DNA of 64,000 nt. Origin: Torreya grandis. Taxonomy: Eukaryota; Streptophyta; Pinopsida; Cupressales; Taxaceae. The stretch spans positions 2,057,001 through 2,121,000 of the forward strand of contig JARHVA010000122.1 of NCBI GenBank assembly GCA_037957365.1, given 5' to 3'. Positions 45,037-54,997 of the stretch are shown in pieces. The translations under genes were made by a program, and so were the position numbers. The notes beneath the pieces were generated by a model. The model ran no database searches, was not told the DNA's origin, and saw only the letters and a list, made by a program, of their open reading frames with translations. Numbering within the stretch: the first letter of the stretch is position 1; each line of letters begins with the position of its first letter.

Positions 45037-45716
45037 AAAACTGTTGACGCAGTGGATTGCACTCGGGGCAGGACGCCTAGCTCCTACCTTCCACACGTCA
45101 AAATAGAAACTCCCCTCTCGCCTGTGGGACTGGCGAAGATGGAGGGGAGAGTCTCTAGATAAGGGCTAGCTCCCTTTGATGCATCTGAGTTGTTCCAATA
45201 AGTGCTAATACATATATATATCTATATATAATGGGGGGGTGAAAAGGGAGAAGGATTACAGAAAACAAAACCTACTCTAGGAGGGTGATGCACCAAAATG
45301 ACTCGACCTATTCACACTCACACTCTGCACCATAAGACACATACACTTTAACTGGTAAAAGAACTAGACTGCAGGAAGCTTAATAGGGAGGCTTTAATGG
45401 AACACACAGGAGCAAGGACTCACCATAGGTACTGTAGGAAAAGCACACTATGTAATGACTTCTTTCTGTCTCTGCGCTCCAGGTACAGCTCTTCTTGTCA
45501 CCTGCAAGAATGGCGCCTTATAGATACCAGATGCGTTGGTGTCAACCCTGTGAAAGCATTAGGAAGCAATGACTAAACACAAGACTAACACTCAGACACA
45601 CACAGAGATATCTAACCAGAATAGAGGTAAAAATGCATTTTATTGATTCTAGGTGAAAATTTGTCAGGGCTTCGCCTTACAAATGTGAAAAGATCCTTTT
45701 TCAAATGAGAAGTCTA

Positions 45717-45726
45717 CAATATATAG
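45717..45726 (-). promoter_or_regulatory. TATA box of element B 5' LTR
   Basis: CTATATATTG on the minus strand after CTTCCT and before TAGACTTCTCATTTG, the conserved promoter context of the family. Confidence 0.55.
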
Positions 45727-46671
45727 AGGAAGAAAGTAGGCCTTTTGGCGCCCTTTTTACAAATGGCCCATGCGCGTCCCAAGGGCGTTGGGAAGAGGAA
45801 GCCGCTAAAAAATAAATGTTGTGTCGGTTCTGATTCTGACTTCAGGCGTTTTAAAACATAGGTCGTGCCGTTTCTCCATAACCAAGACTGCTCCTTGAAG
45901 GCACCCACACAGTTTGTTTGCTCATAAATGCAAAATGGAGAAAAAATGGGGGGCCACGTCATTCACCATTTTCGTCCCATTTATGACCACTTGGCGAGCA
46001 CTGTTCCAACCGCTGGAATAACTCTTCGAGTTGATGCCTCCCTTCGCCACTTGGACTATTTGTCTGTTTCTACACTTGGCACTTTTGTCTTTTCCCTGCC
46101 TTGACTCTTCTGGCTACTTTGGCCCTCGGGGGCTATCTTCTCGTCCTTGCTGGCTCCTCGAGCTCTTTTCTTAGCAGGTCGCTAAGTTCATTCTCAACCC
46201 TTGTCTTTTTTAGCGTCGTTTTCCTGGTTTTGTCCTTTTTGCTGGCTTCTGTCTCTTTGTTCTTTGGGCTCTTTGTTGGCGCTCAAGAATTCAAAGGTCA
46301 AACGGCTATTTCTCTGCCGTAAAAATGATGTTCGCGGGCCCGTCACCGTTTGAAAAACAACGGCTAGTCTATCTCCTTGAAGTTGACGGCTTTGGAGACG
46401 TCACCATCCTTGGCAATTTCTGCGGTCTTTTCTCTTCGGCCTTTTGGGAAGTGCCCTTCGTTTGGCAGCCGAGAGTCCCCCGCAAGGGCACCTGCCCTTC
46501 GGGGTCCTTCGGCTCCTCGGCGGGTTTCTCCTTGGTATCTTCCGCGGACATTTTTTTTGCGGACAAATTTCTCGTGGGCTTTTTTCGCGGACTTTTTCCC
46601 GCGAACAAAATTCCGCAAGAATTTTCCTTGGACCACTTTGCTTTCCTTCGGGTTTTCTTCCCGGCCACTTT

Positions 46672-46815
46672 CCCCGAATTTCTTCGGACTTTTGTCCGAA
46701 GGAATTCCTTTGGACAAAAAGTCCGAAAGAATTCGCTTTTTGCCTTAAAGTCTTTTCTACAGGATTTTTGTTTGCAGCCTTTCCGAATTCCTTCGGACTT
46801 TTTGTCCAAAGGAAT
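46672..46815. repeat. Hairpin array, element B 5' LTR
   Basis: TTCTTCGGACTTTTGTCCGAAG, joined by GGAATTCC to TTTGGACAAAAAGTCCGAAAG, and a third TTCGGACTTTTTGTCCAAAG further on. Confidence 0.85.
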
Positions 46816-46967
46816 TATGCCTTTGCCTTTCGACTGCCTTAAACAAAATTCCGAAAGAACTTATCTTTGCGGCTTTCTTGAAAACGACCCTTTCGAAGGG
46901 TGCCTTTGTCTACCAAGTGCCCTCCGCAAGGGCACTTGTCCTTCAGGAGATTCTCTTTAACTTTTGC

Positions 46968-47285
46968 ATTGAACCGTCCTTTGAACCAAGCGTTGAACCA
47001 TTTGATTGAACCGGTTCAATGGTTCAAACGGTTGTTGAACCAAGGCATAAACCAAGCTTTGAACCGAGCGTTTGAACCAAGCTCGTTGAACCGATTGAGT
47101 GAACCGAGTGATTGAACCATCTGAATTGAACCAAGCCTTGAACTTTGCCGATTGAACTTTGATTGAACCAAAGCGATGAACTCAAGCCGACTGAACCAAG
47201 TCGTTGAACCGACTGAATGAACCGAATGATTGAACCATTTGATTGAACCGAAGCATTGAACCGGTTCAATGGTTCAACGGTTCAA
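46968..47285 (-). repeat. TTGAACC minisatellite, element B 5' LTR
   Basis: Same array as 37884-38226 with one block of about 25 bp fewer near the right end. Confidence 0.88.
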
Positions 47286-47387
47286 AAATGCCAACTTTCC
47301 TTGTGAATTTATTCAAACAAGAGTCCGAAGAAGCTTTGTAAAACTTTGCACTCTTTGAACTAGTTCCTCATGCGCCGAAAGACTCGT

Positions 47388-47612
47388 CTGTAGAGTCCAT
47401 AGAAATGCAGTCCGTAAAAATGGAGTCCGTAGAAAACTTCACTGCTGAGTCCATAGAAATCCAAGCTCTGCAGATTCCATAGAAATGGACCTGCAGAGTC
47501 CATAGAAAACCTGAAGAGTCCATAGAAATGGACCTGTAGAGTCCGTAGAAAACCTGCAGAGTCCGTAGAAATGGACCTACAGAGTCTGTAGAAAACCTGC
47601 AGAGTCCGTAGA
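47388..47612 (-). repeat. AGTCCGTAGAAA tandem array, element B 5' LTR
   Basis: About ten units of the 20-bp repeat seen at 38332-38662. Several units have AGTCCATAGAAA, a C-to-T style change at the CpG. Confidence 0.88.
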
Positions 47613-47717
47613 AATTTGCAAGACTCGTGCAAAATCAAAAGTACTGGCTCAGAACAACATGAAAAAAGGGGGGGGACCGATTTTTGGCCTGTTGGGCCAA
47701 AAATGGTCAACACATGG

Positions 47718-48697
47718 GTTATAAGCCCATGTCCGTCTTGGAAACCAACATACCAAATATTGGTACTTCGCAGATTGTGGACCTGGAGGAATTTTGTAGA
47801 GGATCAATGCATAATCTCCTATTGTTGTGGCTACACTCATGTCAATGAGCAACCTACCAGAAGTTGCGGTTTTTCCTACTTCAGTACAATGCTCGGACTT
47901 GGTGTTTGCATGTGCACAATACTATAATCTAAATAGCAAAGAAATCTGGTCAACAGGCACAGCATTAATGGCTGAGCTACCAAAATAGTTGCTAAACCTG
48001 CAAAGAATGTTATTCCATGATAGTGAAACTGCAGATCAAAAGACCAACATAGCCACAACCAACGTGCCCTCAAGAAGGTGATGCTTCCCTACTAATCGAT
48101 AATACTAAACAACAATATATTGCTTCTAATCAGGGAGTAGATCAGTCAGTTGTTGTAGGAACAATTCAAGGCTCTCCACATGCACAACATATTTAAGCAT
48201 CCCCATTCATTTCGTCATCTCCTCAGATTCCACCTCCCCCGCATTCTACACCATCAAGGCAGCCTACGCCATCTTCAACGTCAGCTGACTTAGGTGTACA
48301 GGGAGTTCGTTTCAGCGATGCCTCTTTTCAATGGATGCAACCACTACTAGGGAAAAATAAAAAGGTAGTAGATATGGACTTGCCCGATTTTGATGTTGTA
48401 GCAAATCTTTTGGCCACACCACCTCCTAAAAAATCCAAGACAACTTCCAGGCTGGTCTCTAATTCATCTAGGGCTCAATTTATAAAATTTGCAAAGCCAA
48501 ATGTAGAAAAGAATGTAGAGGAGATGACCATGTTTAACTATACCCTGAAGAGGATGCCATTGGGCATAGCCATTCATGAGAGTGACGTACATAATCGTAG
48601 GGAAACTACTAAACAAATGATCAAGAGATCCTAGCAAGACGAGCTGACTCGAGAACAATTGAAATATCAAATCCAATAGCTCACTAGGTATGTGAAC
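47718..48697 (+). pseudogene. Element E internal region with an unrecognised coding-like stretch
   Basis: This continues element E after element B. Positions 48205-48634 read as a Pro/Ser-rich start (PPPPHSTPSRQPTPS), then RFSDASFQWMQPLLGKNKK, DLPDFDVVANLLATPPPKK and ETTKQMIKRS before a stop. It lies about 1.8 kb (net) after the primer site and upstream of Gag. I do not recognise a domain. It may be an additional reading frame of element E or debris of yet another element. Confidence 0.4.
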
Positions 48698-48806
48698 CAT
48701 AGTTACTAGGTTCGAAAATCCGAATGCGTTCGGGAAGCCAAAAAAATGCAGAATGCAAAATTCTTGAAAAAGTTCGAAAAAAATCCAGTAAAATCCAGTT
48801 CGGAAA

Positions 48807-48850
<44 letters not shown>

Positions 48851-49634
48851 AAATTTAAATTAAAAAAATATGATTTTTTTTTAAAACAAACATTGTAAAA
48901 TATAAATTATAATTTAAATATAATTTCATTTATATTTTATGTTTAATTATAAAATCAAATAAGATCGAATATATAATAAAATTTAAATTATAAAAATTAT
49001 AAAAAATAAAAATATTTACATACAAAATGTACATTAGAATTTATTTATATTTTAGTATTTTACATTATAAATGTTAATTATAAAATAAAATAAAATTGAA
49101 TAATAAAAAAATGAAATAAATAAATATAAAAATAATAATTAATAATTAATAAATTTATGTAAACCCAAAACTAAAAATCTAAGTTTCTACCCCTAAACAT
49201 TTATAAACCTAAACCTAAACACAAAGATTAAATAGTAAAACTAAAAACAAATAAAAACAAAGATCGTGCACTTACCTCACGTTGCCTCGTCAGTCGACTG
49301 TTCATTGTGCTCCCTTGGTCTCGCTTGGTGTCGCTGTGCCTCCCCTAGTCTTGACTCTTGACTACTAACGTCAACAATCAATTGAGCTCGCGAGTCTCAA
49401 CACTCGACTGAGCTCGCTTAACACCACCAATCGCCTACTCTCACCGTCGACGTCCTGCCTTGAATCCAAAACAGTGTTTGCAGTTTGCCGCTACACTAAT
49501 CTTTTTTTAGGATTTTGAACTTTTTATCTTTTTAATATTAAAAAAACACTGAACCGAACACATTAATCTAGAAGGCCAAAAAAATGCAAAAAGTTCTGGA
49601 TTTCGCCGAGATGCGGCTGAACTTGGTAACTATG
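48698..49634. mobile_element. Non-autonomous DNA-transposon-like element inserted in element E
   Basis: The inverted ends are CATAGTTACTAGGTTC on the left and, reading inward from the right, CATAGTTACCAAGTTC: 14 of 16 bases match. The flanks are ATGTGAAC (48690-48697) and ATGTGAAT (49635-49642), an 8-bp duplication with one mismatch, which would suit the hAT superfamily. The 937-bp interior is extremely AT-rich, includes an (AT)n run at 48815-48846, and encodes nothing visible, so it would depend on a transposase from elsewhere. The superfamily call is tentative. Confidence 0.6.
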
Positions 49635-49642
49635 ATGTGAAT

Positions 49643-50244
49643 TATCTCTTGACCCTAGTAAAACTCCAACTTCTTAGGTTGATGCTCCAACTCATATACC
49701 CAGAATTAGCAAAGATGTTATTTCCACTATAAGCAAATATGACAACTATGGAAACAATCTTGAGGGTTAGGTCGAACAATTGCTTTTGGATGTGCTAAAG
49801 TACAATGAAGAAATGGCAAGATTGAATGAAAGCATGGCAAAGTGGATCAACAAATCAAATGACATCAAAAGGAGCTCACAATGTGGGAAAACATGAAAGA
49901 GGATATAGAAGAAATGTCAGACACAGACATTGTTCTGCTTGTCAAAGGGGGAGTGTTCAACAAGAGAGAAAATGATCTTTCTTATGTTTGGCTCAAGAAT
50001 ATTTTGCACAAAATTGAAGTTCCGAACAAACAATTGAAGATCTAAAGAAGCAATCAAAGATTAGAGATGAAAGGATTGTTGATGCTTGTTTGAATGTGTG
50101 AAACCTGTATTGTGACTTAACTAAAGAAGATGGTTCAAGGCAGCACCCAGTGAATGTGATAAAAGAACTCAAAAATTTGATCAAAGAACTATTCAAGGAG
50201 GGCGTATTCAATGTCTCTTCTATGAACAAACTCAACAATATTCA
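49643..50244 (+). pseudogene. Element E internal region, coding-like stretch before element C
   Basis: Several short open segments read as charged helical protein: EQLLLDVLKYNEEMARLNES near 49775, and VIKELKNLIKELFKEGVFNV near 50157 followed by SSMNKLNN. The last runs straight into the duplicated ATTCA, and the sequence continues at 57484 (IHTSLKELNT), showing that element C split this frame. No family recognised; stops and shifts are frequent. Confidence 0.4.
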
Positions 50245-50339
50245 TGTTGACCATTTTTTAGCCCAACAGGCCAAAAACCGGTCCCCTTTTCCCCTGTTAT
50301 TTTGAGCCAGTACATTTTTTGATTTTGCACAAGTCTCGG

Positions 50340-50478
50340 AAGTTTCTACAGACTCTGCATGTCTATTTTCTATGGACTCTGTAAAGAGATTTCTACGGAC
50401 TCTGCAGGTCCATTTCTACGGACTCTGCAGGCATGGATTTCTACGGACTCAGCAGTGAAGTTTTCTACGGACTCAGCA
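50340..50478 (+). repeat. TTTCTACGGACTCTGCAGG array, element C 5' LTR
   Basis: Five or six units of the 20-bp repeat, fewer than in element B. The matching array in the 3' LTR is at 55093-55178. Confidence 0.85.
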
Positions 50479-50721
50479 GGCAGAAGGCAAGTTTCGACAC
50501 TTAGACGCAGAATGGATTATTCCAAGTGCCCTTGCGGAGGGCAGTTCGGGATTCAAAATCCCTTGCGGAGGGCAGGGAACACTTTCAAAAGAGGCCACAG
50601 AGAAAGCGGCAAAGGTAAGTTCTTTTGGAATTTGTCTAAGGCAAAGGAAATGCCCTTCGGAAGGGTCGTTTCCAATTTTTTCGAAGGGCATTTCAAAGGC
50701 AGTTTGAAGAAGCAAAGGAAG

Positions 50722-50890
50722 AAATCCTTCGGACTTTTGTCCAAAGGAATTCCTTCGGACAAAAATTTCGAAGGAATTCGGAAGAGCAACAAAGCCGAAG
50801 GAAAATAACAAGAAAAAAGGCAAAGGCATAATTCCTTCGGACTTTTTGTCCAAAGGAATTCCTTCGGACGAAAAGTCCGAAGAAATTCGG
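50722..50890. repeat. Hairpin array, element C 5' LTR
   Basis: TTCGGACTTTTGTCC, GGAATTCC, TTCGGACAAAAATTTCGAAGG, then a second set TTCGGACTTTTTGTCC / TTCGGACGAAAAGTCCGAAG about 85 bp further on. Confidence 0.85.
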
Positions 50891-52024
50891 AAAGGAAGCC
50901 GTGAGCCAAAAAGCCAAGGGAAATTCCGAAGGAAGAAAGCAAAGTGGCCGAAACAATTCTTGCGGACTTTTTGTCCGCGGGGAAAAAGCCCGAAGGAGAA
51001 ACCCGCCGAGGAGATAGAAGACCGCCCGAAGGGTATGTGCCCTTGCGGGGGGCTCTTGCCAAATGAAGGACGCTTTCCAAACGCTGAAGGGTCACCTTCC
51101 CTTCGGGAAGGTGCGAAGTCCGAAATCCGCAGAAAAGGCCGAAGCAAGAAAGCCGAAGAAAGTCCAAAGGGTGACGGGCCCGAGGACGTCAAAGTCAAGC
51201 ACGGCGAACTAGCCGTTGGAAATTCAAACACAGTGACGAGCCTGCAAACGTCAATTTTACACCAGGAAAAGCCAGAGTGTTTAAGCCGCCAAGTGGCAAC
51301 TGCAGAAGGCTTTGACATGTTTTTCTAAGAGCAGCATCCGCAGTCTCTCAGCATCCGCAGTCTCTCCCTTTTGTCCCGCGAGAACTGTGGTGGGCCCCTA
51401 ACGAATTTCTAAAGAGAATGGAAGCTGCCACGTGTCCTCTTCCGCAAGACCTTCAAAGGGTGCCTAAAGCTTTTATGAGTCAAGCGGATGTTGCCACGTG
51501 TCCTGCCCGTGTCACAGCGGAACGCGCCACGTGTCACTTATTTGAAATCAGCGGAAAGTGGCCAAGGCAAGCAGGAAGAGCCCAAGGAATGCAGCAACCC
51601 ACCGAAAGATAGCCCCGAGGGCCAAAGGAGCCAGAAAGAGACAGAAACCAGGAAGAAGACAAAGTGCAGAACTGGACAAACAGTCCAGGTGGTAAAAGGA
51701 GGTGTCAACTCAGGGATTTATTCCTGTAGTTGGAACAACGCTTGCCAAGTGGTCACCAAACGGCGCGAACAGTAAGTGGCGTGCCCCGTTTTCTTCATTT
51801 CGCATTAATGAGCAGACAAGCCACGTAAATGCCTTGAAAAAAGAAGTCTGTTTGCAGAAAAGAGGCGTGGCCCATGCTTTCACATTTAATGTTGGAACGC
51901 CAAAGTCGAAGTAGAAGCCGAAAATCAAATGGCTTCCTCTTCCCAAGGCTCGGAACGCACATGGACCAGCTTGTCAAGAGCGCCAAAGTCTTTTCAAAAG
52001 AAGCGCCAAGTTCTCCTCTTCTCT

Positions 52025-52034
52025 TTATATATAT
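52025..52034 (+). promoter_or_regulatory. TATA box of element C 5' LTR
   Basis: TTATATATAT after CTCTTCTCT and before TGTAAACTTCTCATTTGAGG, the conserved promoter context of this LTR family. Confidence 0.58.
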
Positions 52035-52753
52035 TGTAAACTTCTCATTTGAGGATCCACTCTCTGAGCCCGTAAGGCAAAGCTCTGCCCAAAAATCTCT
52101 CGGGCTTGTAAAGCAGAACTCTGCCGGTTTTTTTACCTTGAATCAAGACTTAGCATTTTTACCTCCATCTGGACTTGCACTCACACATATGTCTATGTTT
52201 TCTTTTTGTGTTAAGTCATTTCCTTTTATGCTTCTCACAGATCGATTCCAGCATGTCTAGCGCATTGTGAAGTTTCTTTTCTGCAGGTTTGTCAGAAGTG
52301 TCTACAGCAGAAATATAGGCGCATGCAAATAGGCTGCCAAAGTGTGTCTCAGAACAACTTTGACAATTCTTCCTCCCTGTATCTCTACGGACCCCTGACT
52401 CACTGACACAGAAGAGTTTCCCACATCAGATGAAGTGTATGGGCGCTTCTTCTTGGTGAAAAGTGTATGTTCGGGCTGAGTGGGTCATCATTTTTGGTGT
52501 ATCACCCTTTTTATTTTTTAGGTTTAGGTTCTGTTTCAGCATCTCCCTTTTCAACCCCCCCTTTTACATTTATTGGTTAGCAGTAGGAGAAACCAGGGCC
52601 TAAAATATACATCAGAAGGAGCTAGCCCTTATCTAGAGACTCTCCCCTCCAGCTTCGCCCGTCCCACAGGCGAGAGGGGAGTTTCTATTTTGACGTGTGG
52701 AAGGCAGGAGCTAGGCGTCCTCCCCGGGTGCAATCCACTGCGTCAACAGTTTT

Positions 52754-52770
52754 TGGCACGCCCGGTGGGA
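52754..52770 (+). other. Primer binding site, element C
   Basis: TGGCACGCCCGGTGGGA, 5 bp after the LTR end CTGCGTCAACA. Same as in element A. Confidence 0.8.
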
Positions 52771-52927
52771 TCAACTAGGACAAGTTGTGTCCAAAGAGTT
52801 GAAGAATTTTTGGTGTGTTCTTCAACCGACCAGCGTTTGGAGGCTTTTTCATCAACACCAATGGCAACTCCGAGTTGAATCAGCTAGTTAAGCAGTCCAG
52901 CTGCCATCAAGAAATCACATTTTTTTT

Positions 52928-54760
52928 ATGTTTAATTCCTTTGCACAGCATAATGGGTCTTTTATTCCTTCATTTAACTATGATCAAGCTCAAGATATTC
53001 AGGGAATCACCTCAAGCAGCCCTCCTAGTTGCCCTTCAACGATAAGGGAGGTGGCGCTGGAGTTTGAGAAGCAGGTAATGGAGATCGATAGACTGGATGA
53101 GCAGTATGGATATCAGCAAGAGCTGATGTATAAAGAGGAGTGTTTGTTCAGGCAAGCTCAGGCCTTGCAATCCATGGAAGAGGAGGTAGTAAAATGGAGG
53201 AATCCATTCATGCAAGGCAATCAACGTTGTGCGCCCCCTCCTATTCTAAAGAAAGCCCCCTCTTGTGCACCAAATCCTTTCTATCAGATAGCACTTGCTC
53301 ATTCTAGCTCATCCAATGCATCAATCGACCTTGCTCTTGACCCTGTGCGCCTAGCTTTCCAGCATGCCTCTCTTCAGGTAGCTCTTCCTGTACATGAGCA
53401 GACCCTCTCGAATCTTTCCCAACCTCAAGTCTTTCAACATGATCTCCAAATTCCAAGTTGGAAGAAGGAAAGTCATGAACCAGCCCAGGTCCTTGGAGTT
53501 TCCAATCCCAAGATCATGAGCTGGAAGCAAACAGTAGAATCGTGGGGCAGAAAGGAAGAGGAGGAGAAAGGTTTTGCTCAAAACCTTGAAGAAGATGAGA
53601 CTGCTCCTGCCCCTGATGATGATTGTGACCTCCGAGAAAGGCTTTTTCAAGAAGATATAGCCAGGAGAATTGCAGAGTTGGAATCTAGAGAGAGATTCCT
53701 CAGCCAATGTGTGATGGACGGTTCAGATCCAATGGCACATTCCATGTCTGAACACACCCCATCTACACACCCCCAAGAGAGCTATCAGGCCACACCTGAT
53801 ATTGATGAAGTGCTAGCCAAATGGAAGGAGGAGAATCATTCGATTCTAGCTCAAGGACTGCCTCCTCTTCCACATGGTTTTTTCACTTCACCCCTTCTCA
53901 AGGAGGAACCTGTTCTGTAGGAGGCAAGTGAGGAGCAGAAGATCCAATCTGCAGCTTTCCAAGCGGCTATCATGAGCAACAACGAAGAAGAAATCATCAT
54001 CGATGCTCCTTGTGAAGACATCATCGACAATGGAGAAGACTCAGGGCATGCATACATGCAGATGTTCCAGCAATACGAGGAGGAACTTAAGCATGGTGAG
54101 CTCTCTCCTCCTTTGTTTGATGAACTTCCTTGTTGCTTCGATGAGGACGACTACGCCGAGGGGCCTGAATTGGAGGAGGACCAGATGGATGCCTTTGAAC
54201 ATCTAGAAACTCTAGTCCTTGAGCAGGGAAAGGAAAGGCTGGTCTCCCTTGAGGAAAGCCTTGAAGAAGAAAGTTTTGAACAAAGAGGTGATGTTCTGTG
54301 GGATGAGCAATCAGTTTGTGATTCCTTTTCAGACATCACAACAGTCACCCTTCTTCAAGAAGGCCACGAGGGAGCAGAGGATGAGTTTGACAGGATCTCC
54401 AATGAAGCAAAGGGAAACGGATCAAACCATGATGCATTGCAAGGGGATCATGCACAACAAATGGCTTATGGTGATGAGCCAACAGCCACAGATTTCTTGG
54501 TGAAACGCACCAGCATGAAGGACAAGTATTCAACAAGCTTCCAAGGACAAGAAGAGTACATATATGTCGGAAGCATGTTTGATTCTGATCCACTCAGATA
54601 CAAGCCAATCCAGGTGACAGGCAAGAGGAGCAGGTCACCAAATCTCCATTTTATTCAGCCACTTGTCTGGCACCATAAGTTTCCTAACCAGGGAGGGGAC
54701 TTAAAAAATTTTCCCTTTGATCCAGGAGGGAAGCAAATATACCTGGTTAGTTGTATATAG
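52928..54760 (+). pseudogene. Element C acidic protein, about 610 codons, broken by one nonsense codon
   Basis: ATG at 52928 (MFNSFAQHNGSFIPS) opens a frame to TAG at 54758-54760, with a single in-frame TAG at 53918-53920 where element A has a Gln codon. Recognisable blocks shared with element A in the same order: IREVALEFEKQVMEID, YQQELMYKEE, PPPILKKAPSCAPNPFYQ, TVESWGRKE, RRIAELESRERFLSQCVMDG, DIDEVLAKWKEENHSILAQG, NEEEIIIDAPCED, GHAYMQMFQQYEEE and GDVLWDEQSVCDSF. The C-terminal end has YIYVGSMFDSD and a GGDLKNFPFDPGGK tail. It is shorter than the element A version because a middle segment differs. Strongly acidic in the last third. No Gag, protease, polymerase or integrase motif seen; function unknown. 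Confidence 0.78.
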
Positions 54761-54997
54761 TAGTTTGTTTTCAATTTCTTTTTCTGTTTTCCCTAAGTGC
54801 AGTTTGCACAAGTAGTGTTTTTAGCCTTGTGTGTGTTTTTCCCTTGTGTTTGGGGTAAAGGCTTCATGATTGATTCTAGGATCTATCAAGGCGGTTGCTA
54901 ACTCTTTCAAAGTTGCATTCTGACTCCGTGCCCAATGGACTAAAAGGCAACTGGTCTCTAAGCATAGCAGGCATGCTTCCCCTAGGAGTCGCCAATT
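54761..54997 (+). promoter_or_regulatory. Conserved 3' untranslated block, element C
   Basis: Runs from the stop codon of the acidic protein to the 3' LTR and ends GGCATGCTTCCCCTAGGAGT next to the LTR. It matches the blocks in elements A and B. Upstream, in the coding end, GGGAGGGGACTT and CCAGGAGGGAAGC are purine-rich and could also prime plus-strand synthesis. Confidence 0.68.

Larger units (their letters stand above)
35900..47712 (-). mobile_element. Element B: full-length Ty3/gypsy element with Gag-Pol, decayed
   Basis: LTRs of 2.86 kb (35900-38763) and 2.67 kb (45042-47712) flank a 6.3-kb internal region. The duplication CATGG is perfect at 35895-35899 and 47713-47717. On the minus strand the order is 5' LTR, primer site, Gag, protease, RNase H-like domain, reverse transcriptase, RNase H, integrase, conserved 3' block, 3' LTR. 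One continuous polyprotein frame of roughly 1,950 codons can be followed from 44889 to 39017, with one frameshift near 42070 and more than a dozen in-frame stops, so this copy is inactive. The two-RNase-H arrangement places it near the plant Tat-type Ty3/gypsy elements. It is inserted in element E. Confidence 0.95.
45042..47712 (-). repeat. Element B, 5' LTR
   Basis: Plus-strand edges TGTTGACGCAGTGG and ATGGTCAACA. Same modules as the 3' LTR: TATA box at 45717-45726, hairpin array 46672-46815, TTGAACC array 46968-47285, and an AGTCCGTAGAAA array 47388-47612 with fewer units. Confidence 0.94.
50245..52748 (+). repeat. Element C, 5' LTR
   Basis: Edges TGTTGACCATTTTTTAGCCC and CTGCGTCAACA. Modules: terminal hairpin, TTTCTACGGACTCTGCAGG array (50340-50478), hairpin array (50722-50890), a GCGGAC/GTCCGC hairpin (50963-50981), TATA box (52025-52034) and the GAGCTAGCCCTTATCTAGAG end block. 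Confidence 0.95.

Noticed and set aside
50473..51318. 281-residue minus-strand frame in the 5' LTR of element C
   Set aside because: It lies wholly in LTR sequence, opposite to the element's transcription, and is not kept in the same form in the paired 3' LTR.
52815..53045. Frame starting MFFNRPAFGG as the true start of the element C protein
   Set aside because: It depends on a non-ATG start and shifts out of frame before the conserved part. Both A and C have an ATG slightly downstream (26064 and 52928) that opens the conserved frame.
54219..54503. Alternative-frame 94-residue stretch inside the element C protein, also open in element A
   Set aside because: It is a shadow of the conserved acidic frame; in element A the main frame continues past its stop with better conservation.
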